Part shown: piece after piece, positions 20,601-29,421 of the stretch
Layout: each line of letters starts with the position of its first letter
Position numbering within the stretch: the first letter of the stretch is position 1
DNA from: Dendrophyllia cribrosa
Taxonomy: Eukaryota; Cnidaria; Anthozoa; Scleractinia; Dendrophylliidae
Assembly (NCBI GenBank): GCA_024195265.1
Contig: JAJLRJ010000009.1
Span: 29,330,710 to 29,394,709, forward strand
DNA length: 64,000 nt
Direction of reading: 5' to 3'
Made by a program: the position numbers and the translations under genes
Notes under the pieces: model-generated
What the model was told of the DNA's origin: nothing
The model's database searches: none
What the model saw: the letters and a program-made list of their open reading frames with translations, nothing else

Positions 20601-22225
20601 GCAACTTCAGTATAAGCTTCTGGTAACTCGCGGACTGACTTCGTGTTGGCTGCTGCATGTGATATATCAATAGGTGCTCTTGTTGTTCCAGGGTTTTCTG
20701 CAGTGGGTTGCTGAAATAAAGATATGCCAGTCCCATGAAATGAGTCTTGTGCGGTTGTTGAAGAGGGATTATGGTCAATATTGTCGACAGCCGCCGTTGT
20801 AAATAAATGTAGGCGAAGATTGGATGGACATACTGCACCTTCTTCTATGTAGCGTCGGCAAACTTCGTTCCCCAGATCTGTGGAAATCGCCAACACTCTG
20901 TCATAAGAAACACTGATCCCTAGGTCGTGTAATGACTCAACAAGCTCACGGCTGCGTGTCTTAGCGTGAACAGATACTCCTATGTATATAGGAAGGGGTG
21001 TCTCACGAAATTTGCTTCTCCGCTCCCTCTTTACTTCTCTGTCACGACAACGAACACGGGTGTTGTACTGCAGAAGCTGTGAGATGGTAAGTGCTGCTTG
21101 TACTTTTCCTGAACTACATGCCTGTTCGTCAATATTTGGACCATACAGGATCATCTTAACAAGAGACATCAGTGAAGCTGGGACAGATTCTGCCTGGCAG
21201 TTAGGCTCAAAGGATCCTGCAAAGGTGTATTTACTTGCAAGCATATCTTTACGGACAATCGCAGCTGTCTTGGCAAGGTGCATGGCCTCTTCATCGCAGT
21301 CTTCTTCATGTGCTCTATGCAGTGCAAATCCGACATCAGCACTGAAAGCCAAGTACACATCGCGCCCTTCTTTGTAAGCCTGAAGACCAGGAATTTGTAA
21401 AACAAGGCGCTCTTTGAGTCGTGAAGTGTTAACACGTGTCACTGCGTCACAACCGAGTCTTTGCAAACAGGATTGGTACTTTTTTGCGAGATCGGCAAGT
21501 TTAAACGTGGGTAACTCTTCACTACCTGTTCTAAAATCTTCTATGTACGACACCAGTTCTGCTAGAGCGATTCCATCGAGACGATGACGGGGCTGTTCGC
21601 TCTCTTCGCCCTCTTCCTTTGCATATTGTGCTTTCCTGTACAGCGTAGAAAGGCATTGAGTATGGTACTTAGCCTCAAGAGCGATGAGATCCCCTCCACT
21701 TAACTTTGCCAACAACTTTTCATCGTTAAGAAGTGATGCACATTCCCGTACTCTATCATCTAATCCGAGGGTGGATACATTATGAAGAATTCGGTCATCA
21801 CTCTCTTCGCATATAAAACAGGCAGGAATTGTATTTTGTGCGCAAACAGCAGCATTTGATCGTGTAAACTTCCCGCCAACTAGGATCTCTTGTTGCGTTG
21901 AATGCCTCTTTTCAGCTCTTTTTAGCTTGGTTGAATTGAAAAGGGCATAGCAACTTCTATGCCAACGTGCCCTGTTTGCCAGAAATGTCTCATCAATTCC
22001 TTTGCCTTCGTCTAATCGGGAAAGCGATAATTCTTTTGGCATGCATCCCAGCTTTGCAAACTTCTCTATGTTGGTTGCCAGGGTTTTGTAGCCTGCTCCC
22101 ACATCTGGGCGTTTTGTATCAGCAGGACATTGCAATGCCTCACTGGTGACATTTTGGCAAATAGCACAGAGCTGCCAGTTGGTCTTTGGATCAGTTGTTC
22201 CTGGTGTTTTACTGCCATAATCCAT
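17660..22225 (-). CDS. Academ-like transposase, 1521 aa, intact and intronless
   Basis: Start ATG at 22225 (MDYGSKTPG). Two N-terminal zinc-binding pairs: C20xxC23 with H89xxC92, and C136xxC139 with H188xxC191. Putative DDE core: Asp659 in VIAFDQPLF, GGLH at 687-690, and Asp875/Glu879 in AIDQAHEQ; these are the blocks best shared with the 1564-residue protein at 29.4-35.0 kb. An XPG/FEN1-like nuclease region follows: ALIIDG (Asp1117), EEADTR (Glu1252, Asp1254), VDTDVLVL (Asp1278, Asp1280) and HAFTGCDTVSCFIGRGKK (Asp1342), in the order and spacing of FEN1 metal ligands and the helix-hairpin-helix. C-terminal CXC (Tesmin/TSO1-like) cluster: nine Cys between 1489 and 1518, ending DECDN. Expected role: binds the termini, excises and integrates the element. 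The family name is from memory; the domain reading is from sequence. Confidence 0.85.
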   Translation of the reverse strand: MDYGSKTPGTTDPKTNWQLCAICQNVTSEALQCPADTKRPDVGAGYKTLATNIEKFAKLGCMPKELSLSRLDEGKGIDETFLANRARWHRSCYALFNSTKLKRAEKRHSTQQEILVGGKFTRSNAAVCAQNTIPACFICEESDDRILHNVSTLGLDDRVRECASLLNDEKLLAKLSGGDLIALEAKYHTQCLSTLYRKAQYAKEEGEESEQPRHRLDGIALAELVSYIEDFRTGSEELPTFKLADLAKKYQSCLQRLGCDAVTRVNTSRLKERLVLQIPGLQAYKEGRDVYLAFSADVGFALHRAHEEDCDEEAMHLAKTAAIVRKDMLASKYTFAGSFEPNCQAESVPASLMSLVKMILYGPNIDEQACSSGKVQAALTISQLLQYNTRVRCRDREVKRERRSKFRETPLPIYIGVSVHAKTRSRELVESLHDLGISVSYDRVLAISTDLGNEVCRRYIEEGAVCPSNLRLHLFTTAAVDNIDHNPSSTTAQDSFHGTGISLFQQPTAENPGTTRAPIDISHAAANTKSVRELPEAYTEVAPVIAPTKNPQVSATNINIQPDGRSCDRGLKDEIRWLENSSNVICNQEGLKEEEVVSWGAFHSRDPQHSLPSSSALSGLLPLFPDQAKSIAMIKHAMDVIKLSVNHLNPGQVPVIAFDQPLFAVAKEIQWNWSDTYGEDKFVVMFGGLHIEMVFLKVIGEWLEGSGWNTALADANVASPGTADSFVKASSVTRSRRAHQVTACCLLLLIQKAFAKYKEGVVNEDDMSFDCWCTQQVSAFPQFQYWYTALQLELLLLVFLKSLRAADFHLYVDALSKMLPWLFAMNHSNYARWLPIHLRDMRELDQKAPDVASQFKKGLFTVSKTPKQFSAIAIDQAHEQNNAMVKGDGGAVGLTENPNALRRWMLSGPEMARLVNEFEAGMNPNTESVENSKHHEDHKSCQASFHQDVKSLVAVVEEMGNPFQEESGDLIVLDTKVVAEESAVARMRQIESEGRKQCEMFISERLVDRKKPLGDTIPRNKISFFETSSKKPSKASQQLTSMKRDCSLFSRLYISCQTRNGDLNEFFRHENQGCPPALSDQGNLRLPKKKSELTEHLQALTSPQSQMPKNLDALIIDGAAVVNMIQPGNERTFSGYSLDSFIPYIRAQLNHVNRLDIVWDEYLENSLKLTTRCQRGSGVRQRVAAENKLPRNWKEFLRVDKNKEELFKYLAQSVTSIEVEKQIISTCGEQVLSTIPISRDNIGRLAPCTHEEADTRMLLHAADAVSCGHTRILLRTVDTDVLVLAVAFFEKLEELQGRVVELWVGFGVGKHLRYIPAHEISRKLGPRVSSALPFFHAFTGCDTVSCFIGRGKKTAMDAWNSFPEATTAFLTLGSTPPEVDETSMATLERFVVLLYERTSGEKTVNDARKHLFVKKGRQFDSIPPTRAALLEHSKRAVFQAGYIWAQSLTPNPTLPSPQDWGWTLDGGLWRPFWTSLPDVMGSCQELVRCGCTKGCRRKCSCVKASLRCTALCRCPDECDNR

Positions 22226-23365
22226 TCGGCTGTCTCACTGAAAATCAATTTGTTGTTTCTTTATTGTACATTAAAACTATTTATATAAGCCATTGCTATC
22301 TAGAAGGCCATGCTATCTCGAGAGTTAATGCATTGTGTATATGATGCAGTTCTATATCACCTTCAGACTAGGGTGACACCTAAAAATAACAAGCTTCTTG
22401 TATATACACAACCCTTTCTTGCATTTGGTGCCTGTATAATAGGCATAACGTATTAACTCGAGATCACATTTGTACTTAAAAGAATTTATACTTTAAATTT
22501 GCGAATAAAAATTCAAGCTACAACAGACTATATTGTCTCACAATAATAACAGCTAAAAAAATATAACCTAACAAAAACGTTCAACAACGCGACACTATAT
22601 TTCCCGGACAAAAATGTCCATTGTATCACATTTTGTTTCGTGGAAACTGAAGTCCGATCGAGTCATCACTAATTACATTAATCGAGAGCTATGACTGCCA
22701 TAAAGATGATTTTTTTAAAGAAGATTAACCAGTTGTTATCGTAATGTGTATATATCGTGTTTTTCCGCTTAAAAGAAGTGGATACTTACAGTTAGCACGA
22801 GAAGTCATAAACATGGCTGAACCAAGATGGCGGGTCTGATGTGCAAATTATAAAGCATTCTGGGTAATGCACTGGAGCATTCTGGGTATTTTATCAGTTG
22901 CTATGAAATACTCGGTATATCATAAAAACAAAACAACTTCATCATCTTAGATAAACATAAAGGCATTCTTGTTACCAGTTGACAACAATATGACTTCCGG
23001 TTGAATACAATTTCACTTCCGGTTTGGTAAAATTACTTTTATTTAAGCATACCAGTTGTGTGTAACGTATTATTTTCCGCCATAATTGTTCAGAATATAG
23101 GCAAAAATTATTAGGATTCATTTTATTCAACATTGGAACTAGTTAAATTAGATAAAAAGGCACTTCCGTTTATACTGCATTTCACTTCCGGTCAAGATGG
23201 CGGAAATTTTGGAAAAAGCTGTAAAACTCGCCTAAGCAAAAAATTTTTCGATGGCACTATATCAGATATTCACAGGTATAAAAAAATCTATCATTCCTGA
23301 AAATATGGTGATTTTAACACCAAATGAACAATTCGGGGAAAATTCTGCACATATCCGCCCCACTA
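22226..23365 (-). promoter_or_regulatory. 5' non-coding region and tip of Academ copy A
   Basis: About 1.1 kb upstream of the transposase start, AT-rich, with several ACCGGAAGTG-type words on either strand (about 22990-23200) and AAGATGGCG near 22825 and 23195. Presumed to hold the promoter and transposase binding sites. No TATA box can be assigned with confidence. Confidence 0.45.
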
Positions 23366-23368
23366 TAG

Positions 23369-23759
23369 TACAACATTCTTTACCGTCAAGATTTATCTGA
23401 TCGCACGAGGCCACATAAACCAGATTCAGGCTCTGCAAGTACAACACGAATCTCAGATTGGTGAGATGGCGAACGTTGTAAGGATGAGAAAACTTGCTAT
23501 TACAGCAATTTACGTATATCTCGTTTTGTTGGTTTGTTATTTGCCAAACATTTGCCGGATTTTATATGTTGGCACTGTAACGTCAGGATCAGTTACCGAT
23601 ACTGTAAAAGTTATATCAGGTTACACTATGACGCTGATGTTTCTCAATTCAACTCTCAATCCGCTGATTTATTGCTGGAAGATGAGACACATTCGTAACA
23701 CTGTTATAAACTTACTGCGAAGTGTATATGCTTCCACCTTCCAAGCGAGACAAGATTAA
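23369..23759 (+). pseudogene. Rhodopsin-like GPCR, 3' part, downstream of Academ copy A
   Basis: Continues the receptor of 16086-16609 in frame: TTFFTVKIY (end of TM5), RGHINQIQALQ, VVRMRKLAITAIYVYL, CYLPNICR (TM6), NSTLNPLIYCWKMRH (TM7 with NPxxY) and a short tail ending QARQD. No promoter of its own is expected. An ATG at 23466 opens only the last 97 codons. Confidence 0.88.
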
Positions 23760-24275
23760 AACTAACAACTATACCGAAGTAAAGCTTTTTAACAAGAATA
23801 ATACAAGTTGAGGGCAGGCTGTTTTAGCTATTCAGTGGCACCCAACCAGGAAGATTTAGGAAACCGCTTGGAATGGCGTTGTACCGTTTTCCCATATCAT
23901 TTCACTGCCCTTAATCTGGCTCCAAGTAGTTTATTTTTGGGGGGTCACACTTCCTTTTTTGCCAATGCGTTTATGCACGATCTTACTTTAGCTTAATGAA
24001 TTTGAATTTGATGCCAGATGTTAGGCTTGGATGAAAGTTTTGGACGATTCTCTTTTTATTCTAATCAGCATTTCCATAGCAACGGTAAACAAATATGGCG
24101 AAAAACAGTTTTTCCTAAATATCTTTCGATTTTGTGGCTACCCGCGACAAGCGAAAAAATGCTCTATAATCTACACAATGTAGTCCAAAAAGGAGTTTTA
24201 TCCAGCCTCACGTACAAACTTGAAATATTTCTTGCGCAGACGGAATTGTTGCGTCTCAGCGTTAAGATCCCTAAT

Positions 24276-25184
24276 ATGAAAGGAACTGAAGAATTGTTTG
24301 CGTCGTACGTCGCTGTTTGTGTCCTAAACACGTTTTTGTCTTATATCGCCATTATGTTGAACGTCATAACAATCCACGCAATAAGAAAAACTCGGTCGTT
24401 ACCAAAGACTTTGAAAACATTGCTCCTGAGTCTTGCTGTTTCTGATCTCGGAGTTGGTCTACTGGTACAACCTTTGTTCATTGCACTTTGTGTCATGAAA
24501 TTGAAGCAAAACTTTAATAACAACCCAATTACTCACAATGCCACATACATCGTGTATCTCATCCCGTTAACTTTATTAATTTACGTTTCGCTCTTTGGTG
24601 TCATGGCACTGAGTGTAGACAGATTCATGGCCATCCATCTATATGTCAGATACAAGGTACTTGTGACTTACAAGCGTGTTGTTGCTACTGTGATCTCATG
24701 TTGGGTGTTCTGTGCATTTCTTTCGTTGAATAGGTTGTGGATCCCGGTAAATATTATTTACGTAACGTGTGCCATTATTGATTATGCTTGTATCATGGCT
24801 GGAACATTCTTTACCGTCAAGATATATTTGGCCGCACGAGGCCACATCAATCAAGTTCAAGTCTTGCAAATACAAGTATCTCAGAATGGTGAGATGGCGA
24901 ACGTTGCAAGAGTGAGAAAATTTGCTATTACAGCAATTTACATATATCTCATTTTGTTGGTTTGTTATTTGCCAAACACTTGCCGGCTTTTTTATGTTAT
25001 TACTCTAAAATCAGGATCAAGTACCGATATAACAGCTATATCACATTATACTATGACGCTGATGTTTCTTAATTCATCTCTCAATTCGCTGATTTATTGC
25101 TGGAAGATGAGACACATTCGTAACACTGTTATAAACATACTGCGAAGTGTATATGCTTCCATCTTCCAAATGAGGGAAGATTAA
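24276..25184 (+). CDS. Rhodopsin-like (class A) GPCR, 302 aa
   Basis: Seven-transmembrane receptor, single exon. Start chosen at ATG 24276 (MKGTEELFASY) because paralogues begin there; an in-frame ATG at 24018 would add 86 residues that align with paralogue non-coding leader. Motifs: LSLAVSDLGVG (Asp57 = 2.50), SVDRFMAIH (Asp115-Arg116-Phe117), CYLP (230-233, in place of CWxP) and NSLIY (270-274; Pro of NPxxY replaced by Ser). A glycosylation-type NAT precedes TM3. Cys3.25 is missing and the second extracellular loop is short, which fits MECA-like receptors. The ligand is unknown. It lies 516 bp after the split receptor, with similar leader and trailer sequence, so the pair is a tandem duplication. 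The altered NPxxY may lower signalling. Confidence 0.85.
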   Translation: MKGTEELFASYVAVCVLNTFLSYIAIMLNVITIHAIRKTRSLPKTLKTLLLSLAVSDLGVGLLVQPLFIALCVMKLKQNFNNNPITHNATYIVYLIPLTLLIYVSLFGVMALSVDRFMAIHLYVRYKVLVTYKRVVATVISCWVFCAFLSLNRLWIPVNIIYVTCAIIDYACIMAGTFFTVKIYLAARGHINQVQVLQIQVSQNGEMANVARVRKFAITAIYIYLILLVCYLPNTCRLFYVITLKSGSSTDITAISHYTMTLMFLNSSLNSLIYCWKMRHIRNTVINILRSVYASIFQMRED

Positions 25185-25479
25185 AACTAAAAACTATACT
25201 GAAGTAAAGCTTTTTAACTAGAGAAATACAAGTTGAGGGCAGGTTGTTTAAGCTATTCGTAGTGATGGCCTCATGCCCTTTGTGAATTACCAATTCAGGT
25301 TTAGATTTAGATTAAGATTTATCCTTGATTTTTTCTTGATCTCCGAAAAGGTACATTGTATATAGTTCAGTTTGCAAATAGCAGCGAGAGGGATTCACAC
25401 ACTTTACCGCTGCCAGCATTTCTCAGTAGTCTTATTTTCTGTAGTTTATGATGTGAAGTACATTTGTTCTTAAACCTTT

Positions 25480-25800
25480 CACTCCCAGAGTCAATTATGA
25501 AACATGTAGTGTAGTTCTAACTGTTGCTGAAATCCTATGGTATGACCACTCAAATAGAGTGATTTTATTTCAACTGTGAAATAGTTACTAAGCTAGTAGG
25601 CATTGGCAGGCACTATTAGATACCAATTCCATTGTTTTCTTTTGTTTGGTTTTTACTAATTTTTGGCTAATTTTGATTAATTGCTAGATACTGTTTTACG
25701 GTCTGAGTAAAATCACTCTAAAACCTTTTTGGCGGTACTTTTGCATGGTACCATTTGTTTTTCAATATTTTACGAAATATAATATGGAAATTAACAACTT
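25480..25800. mobile_element. MITE of the CTTTCACTCCCAGAGT family, copy 1, with a MITE inside
   Basis: Shares CCTTTCACTCCCAGAGTCAA, TCCTATGG, GGTACTTTTGCATGGTACCA and TTTTTCAATATTTTACGAAA with copies near 36.3, 44.9 and 59.8 kb. In this copy a 166 bp element (25555-25720, ends TAGAGTGATTTTA and TAAAATCACTCTA) interrupts it. Confidence 0.65.
25555..25720. mobile_element. Small nested MITE, 166 bp
   Basis: Inverted tips TAGAGTGATTTTA and TAAAATCACTCTA. The surrounding repeat is continuous in the other copies, which lack this insertion, so its limits are fixed by comparison. Confidence 0.7.
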
Positions 25801-25841
25801 TCCCGCTTATTATTAGTAAGTACACAAGAGAACCACACAAT

Positions 25842-27497
25842 GGCTGCGGTCACATCTACGACGTAACTAAAGTTTAACTTAAGTTAGTCTCAAGTTACGT
25901 GACGTCATGCCTAACTGTAGTTAGTGCTTTTGGTCGACTTTGCGGCCACATCACGCAGTTAACTACAGTTAGTTCTAATTAGCCTATGGATGACGTCACA
26001 ATTAAAAGTGGTTCGTGACGGCCCTTATTGTTGATCCGTAAAATGTCAACATGGTTGACCGACGTCAAGTGTGTCTAGTTTTTCTTCTTATTTTTTTCGT
26101 GCGGCAAACCGTCGGAGAAAAATGAGAAATAAGCTGAGAATTTTAACGGATGCTCGACGCTGGGTACACGTGTTGCTACTTTGTTGTATGTAATTTTTTT
26201 GTTTGCTATCGACGATCGCTGCGATTCTTGCGACCCTTGCGATCAAATGGAAACCAAAACGTTGCGATCGTTGCGATCCTTGCGATTGCGATCGCAGAGA
26301 TAGAAAAATTTCTATCGTAGCGATCGTCGATCGTAACGATCGCTGCGATCGTTGCGATTATATGGAAACCAGGCTTAAGGGCCTGGTCGCACTACAGTCA
26401 AAAACAAAAATTACCCGGTCCAAAATGACATAAAAACAAAAACATTCCACAAAAAGCGTGTCCCACCGGAGCGGTTTCTTTTGTTTTCCTCGATTTTTGC
26501 ACGGGCGGATTTTTGTTTTTGACTGTTGTGCGACCAGGCCCTAACCCATGAACCCTGCTTGGGTATAACTATAGTTAGTCTGTATTGTTTTGGATTACCG
26601 AAATAGCTAACTATAGTTATCCCCGTCTTAACTATAGTTAGTAGCCTCGGTGATCCAAAACAATACAGACTAACTATAGTTATTCCCAAGCAGGGTTCAT
26701 GGGTTAGGGCCTAGTCGCACTACACTCGAAAACAAAAATTAGCTCGTGCAAAAATCGAGGAAAACAAAAGAAACCGCTCCGGTGGGACACTCTTTTTGTG
26801 GAATGTTTTTGTTTTTATGTCATTTTGCACGGGATAATTGTGTTTTTGACTGTAGTGCGACCAGGCCGGTTTCCATATAATCGCAACGATCGCAGCGTTT
26901 GTTACGATCGACGATCGCTGCGATTCTTGCGACCCTTGCGATCATATGGAAACCAACACGTTGCGATCGTTGCGATCCGTTGCGATTGCGATCGCAACGA
27001 TCACAAGGATCGCAACGTTTTGGTTTCCATATGATCGAAAGGGTCGCAAGAATCGCAAGGATCGCAACGATCGCAACGTTTTGGTTTCCATTTGATCGCA
27101 AGGGTCGCAAGAATCGCAGCGATTGTCGATAGCAAACTAAAAAAATTACATACAACAAGGTAGCAACACGTGTACCCAGCGTCGAGCATCCGTTAAAATT
27201 CTCAGCTTATTTCTCATTTTTCTCCGACGGTTTGCCGCACGAAAAAAATAAGAAGAAAAACTAGACACACTTTACGTCGGTCAACCACGTTGACATTTCA
27301 CGGATCAACAATAAGGGCCGTCACGAACCACTTTTAATTCTGACGTCATCCATAGGCTAATTAGAACTAACTGTAGTTAACTGCGTGGTGTGACCGCAAA
27401 GTCGACCGAAAGCACTTACTACAGTTAGGTATGACGTCACGTAACTTGAGACTAACTTAAGTTAAACTTAAGTTACGTTGTAGATGTGACCGCAGCT
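25842..27497. mobile_element. Large layered palindrome (nested MITEs), 1656 bp
   Basis: Outer arms start GGCTGCGGTCACATCTACGA and end with the inverse, flanked by AAT on both sides (25839-25841 and 27498-27500). Inside are successive self-inverted layers: TGCGATCGTTGCGATCC-rich blocks (26200-26375 and 26870-27125), CTGGTCGCACTACAGTCAAA blocks (26380-26545 and 26705-26870), and a core CATGAACCCTGCTTGGGTAT palindrome (about 26530-26710). Each layer is itself roughly symmetric. The frames here are low-complexity readings of the repeats, not genes. Confidence 0.75.
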
Positions 27498-27522
27498 AAT
27501 GTTGCACCCTGGACTAAATTAA

Positions 27523-28076
27523 AGAGACACTGTCATGGGTTGACATGCGCCGGTTCTCGTCCGATCACTGAAGTTAAGCCCTGTCGGGCGAGGTTAGTAC
27601 TTGGATGGGTGACCGCCTGGGAATACCTCGTGTCGTAGGCTCATCATTTTTCTTTCATTTACTCCCTTTCATTTTTCATTTTTTTGGTTCCGTCAAGGAG
27701 CCACTCGTCCTGAGGAGGGCAAACTGAAGCCAAAGTCATGAAAACATAGCATACCTTCGACGATATTCCAACAACAACAAATAGGTGACGAAGTCGCTGT
27801 CACTGGAAGCTTCATACCCGGCATCGAATTTAGCCTGAAGCCACGACCTAAATATCCGATTTTCCAAATATATTCGTTTGTGGTTTCTAGACCACGCTAT
27901 CTTATATTCTGCTTGATCCTCGAACTTCCTCTTCCGTCTCGAATTGGTTCTTTTCCCTCCACCGCCGCCACTAGTCGACGCCTTTGAAATTGACGGTTCA
28001 ACTTGAAAAATTCAGGCTGAACTTTTCAAGTTTCGATTCGAAAAACTCGCGCATGCGCCCTCGTGACAGTGTCCCT
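27523..28076. mobile_element. TTAA-flanked element carrying a 5S rRNA-derived segment
   Basis: Left tip AGAGACACTGTCATGGG, right tip TGACAGTGTCCCT. TTAA on both sides (27519-27522 and 28077-28080). Inner inverted words GACATGCGC and GCGCATGC extend the match. Tips match the 4.29 kb MITE. The left interior is the 5S-like block; the remainder is unidentified. Confidence 0.65.
27548..27641 (+). rRNA. 5S rRNA-like sequence, 5'-truncated
   Basis: CGGTTCTCGTCCGATCAC, then AAGTTAAGCC, GTCGGGCGAGGTTAGTACTT and GGATGGGTGACCGCCTGGGA, ending GTAGGCT, match eukaryotic 5S rRNA from about position 28 to the end. The internal promoter boxes (A-like AAGTTAAGCC and C-like GGATGGGTGACCGCC) remain. The first 25 or so bases, needed for helix I, are replaced by TTGACATGCG. 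It therefore looks like a 5S-derived insertion inside a transposon and not a working rRNA gene. Confidence 0.8.
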
Positions 28077-28905
28077 TTAAGGGTGACAGCAACGCAATTT
28101 TCCCTTTCGTAAACAAGCGATGCCATTTTAGCGACAATTTTTCACTAATTATCGAATTATCTTTTCTATCAGGAAAAGAAAAATGCAATTAATTACCTAT
28201 AGTCTGGTGGTCAAATCCAAAAAGGGCTTTATTTTTCGAGTTGGCTGCACCCCATGGGTGGCAAGCTGTTCTTGGTATCATTTTAAAGCTTAGAGCCTGC
28301 TGATCACGAATCTACTTGTTAACACGTAGAAAAAGTGTCCAAACGACTTTGTAACCTGGCCTAAACAACCCATACTCCTTTGCGCCAAATTTCTCTAAAC
28401 TTCCCTTTTTTCCATTTTAATTGCATTTTGACCGCAAAACCTTGTCAAAACCTAGCCAGTTCTACGCTGTTAGCCCTCTGCAAGTATTTTAACTTTAAAA
28501 AGCAGTAAAATTGCTCAATTTTATACATTTTAGTAAATTTTATGCTAATTAGAGTGGAGGGAGCCGAAAGTGCAAAAACACATTTACATTTTCGCGACAT
28601 TAACACTTCAAAACTGAACCGTTTCACACAGATATACTTGTTTCATATTTGAAAATCATTATCTACACAGAAACTGACGAATTACGAACAGAAAGAGACA
28701 AAAAGGCCATTTTGGGCCAAACCGGAAGTGAAAAAATTACTTCCGGTTTGATCATTCTGCAATAACTATGTATGCTATAGGGCTATTTACAACTAAGACG
28801 ATGCATTTCGTGTATAAAATAACTGAAATTGCTCGTTGGGTTAAAAGTGGGCACTCTTTATTGGTACATTCGATGAAAAATGTGATTAACTATGACAAGT
28901 TGCCA

Positions 28906-29421
28906 TGCAAGACTGCAAATTATTGGAAAAAGATTATCGGTAAGAAACACAAACTAGATGACATGAAGAAAAAAATTAATATTTTAGCCTGTATACGAAC
29001 ACCTCTGTTATTAGATTTTGAGGGCCAATAAAAACTGATTACGTTGGGATGCCTGTGCTTATTTCATGGGCCTGCTGTCATGACCAGCGGTTGTCATTCA
29101 AGATGGTCCCCCACGAGTTAATACACGATGGATGTCTAGAATGGCTGTAAGTATACATATTTTGCTTGTATAAATCTCATAAATTGGTTGAAATATAGTT
29201 CTTCAATTGAACTAGCAAATTTTGACACAAACAAAGATTAATATTGAGAACGGTGCACAATTTTTTCGATACCGCCGTGTCATATAGTTAATAAAAAAGA
29301 GTTTTCTTTGATTCTTTGCTTTATCATTATAAACTTGATACATTGTAATTAGGTTAAATACAATCATTGGATTTAAATTGAAGAGAGCCTCTGTTAATTT
29401 ACAGTTGCTAGGTTAGTGATT
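28906..29421 (+). promoter_or_regulatory. 5' non-coding region of Academ copy B
   Basis: Sequence between the left inverted repeat and the transposase ATG. A short frame (28768-29031) begins inside the repeat and shows no domain. No promoter motif can be fixed. Confidence 0.4.

Larger units (their letters stand above)
16610..23365 (-). mobile_element. Academ-like DNA transposon, copy A (6756 bp)
   Basis: Tips are TAGTGGGGCGGATATGTGC and the inverse GCACATATCCGCCCCACTA. The 3-bp duplication TAG flanks it (16607-16609 and 23366-23368). Removal of the element plus one TAG restores the receptor reading frame. Weaker inverted similarity (GATATAGTGCC, CGCCATCTTGA(A)CCGGAAGTG) extends at least 180 bp inward. 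The ACCGGAAGTG word recurs at 16775, 16950, about 22990, 23012 and 23190. It encodes one intact protein on the minus strand. Structure and protein suggest a recently active autonomous copy. Confidence 0.85.

Noticed and set aside
20551..21435. Frames within the copy A transposase on either strand
   Set aside because: Shadows of the 1521-codon frame, which carries all recognisable motifs.
24018..24275. 86-residue N-terminal extension of the receptor
   Set aside because: The corresponding DNA in paralogues is untranslated leader with stops and no conserved frame.
26203..27189. Arg/Asp-rich frames on both strands
   Set aside because: They are translations of GCGATCG-type repeats in a palindrome; composition is repetitive and mirrored on the two strands.
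27548..27641. Functional 5S rRNA gene
   Set aside because: The first 25 or so bases are missing, so helix I cannot form; it lies inside a mobile element.
28768..29031. 87-codon frame upstream of the copy B transposase
   Set aside because: Its first half lies in the terminal inverted repeat, whose other copy does not preserve the frame; no domain.
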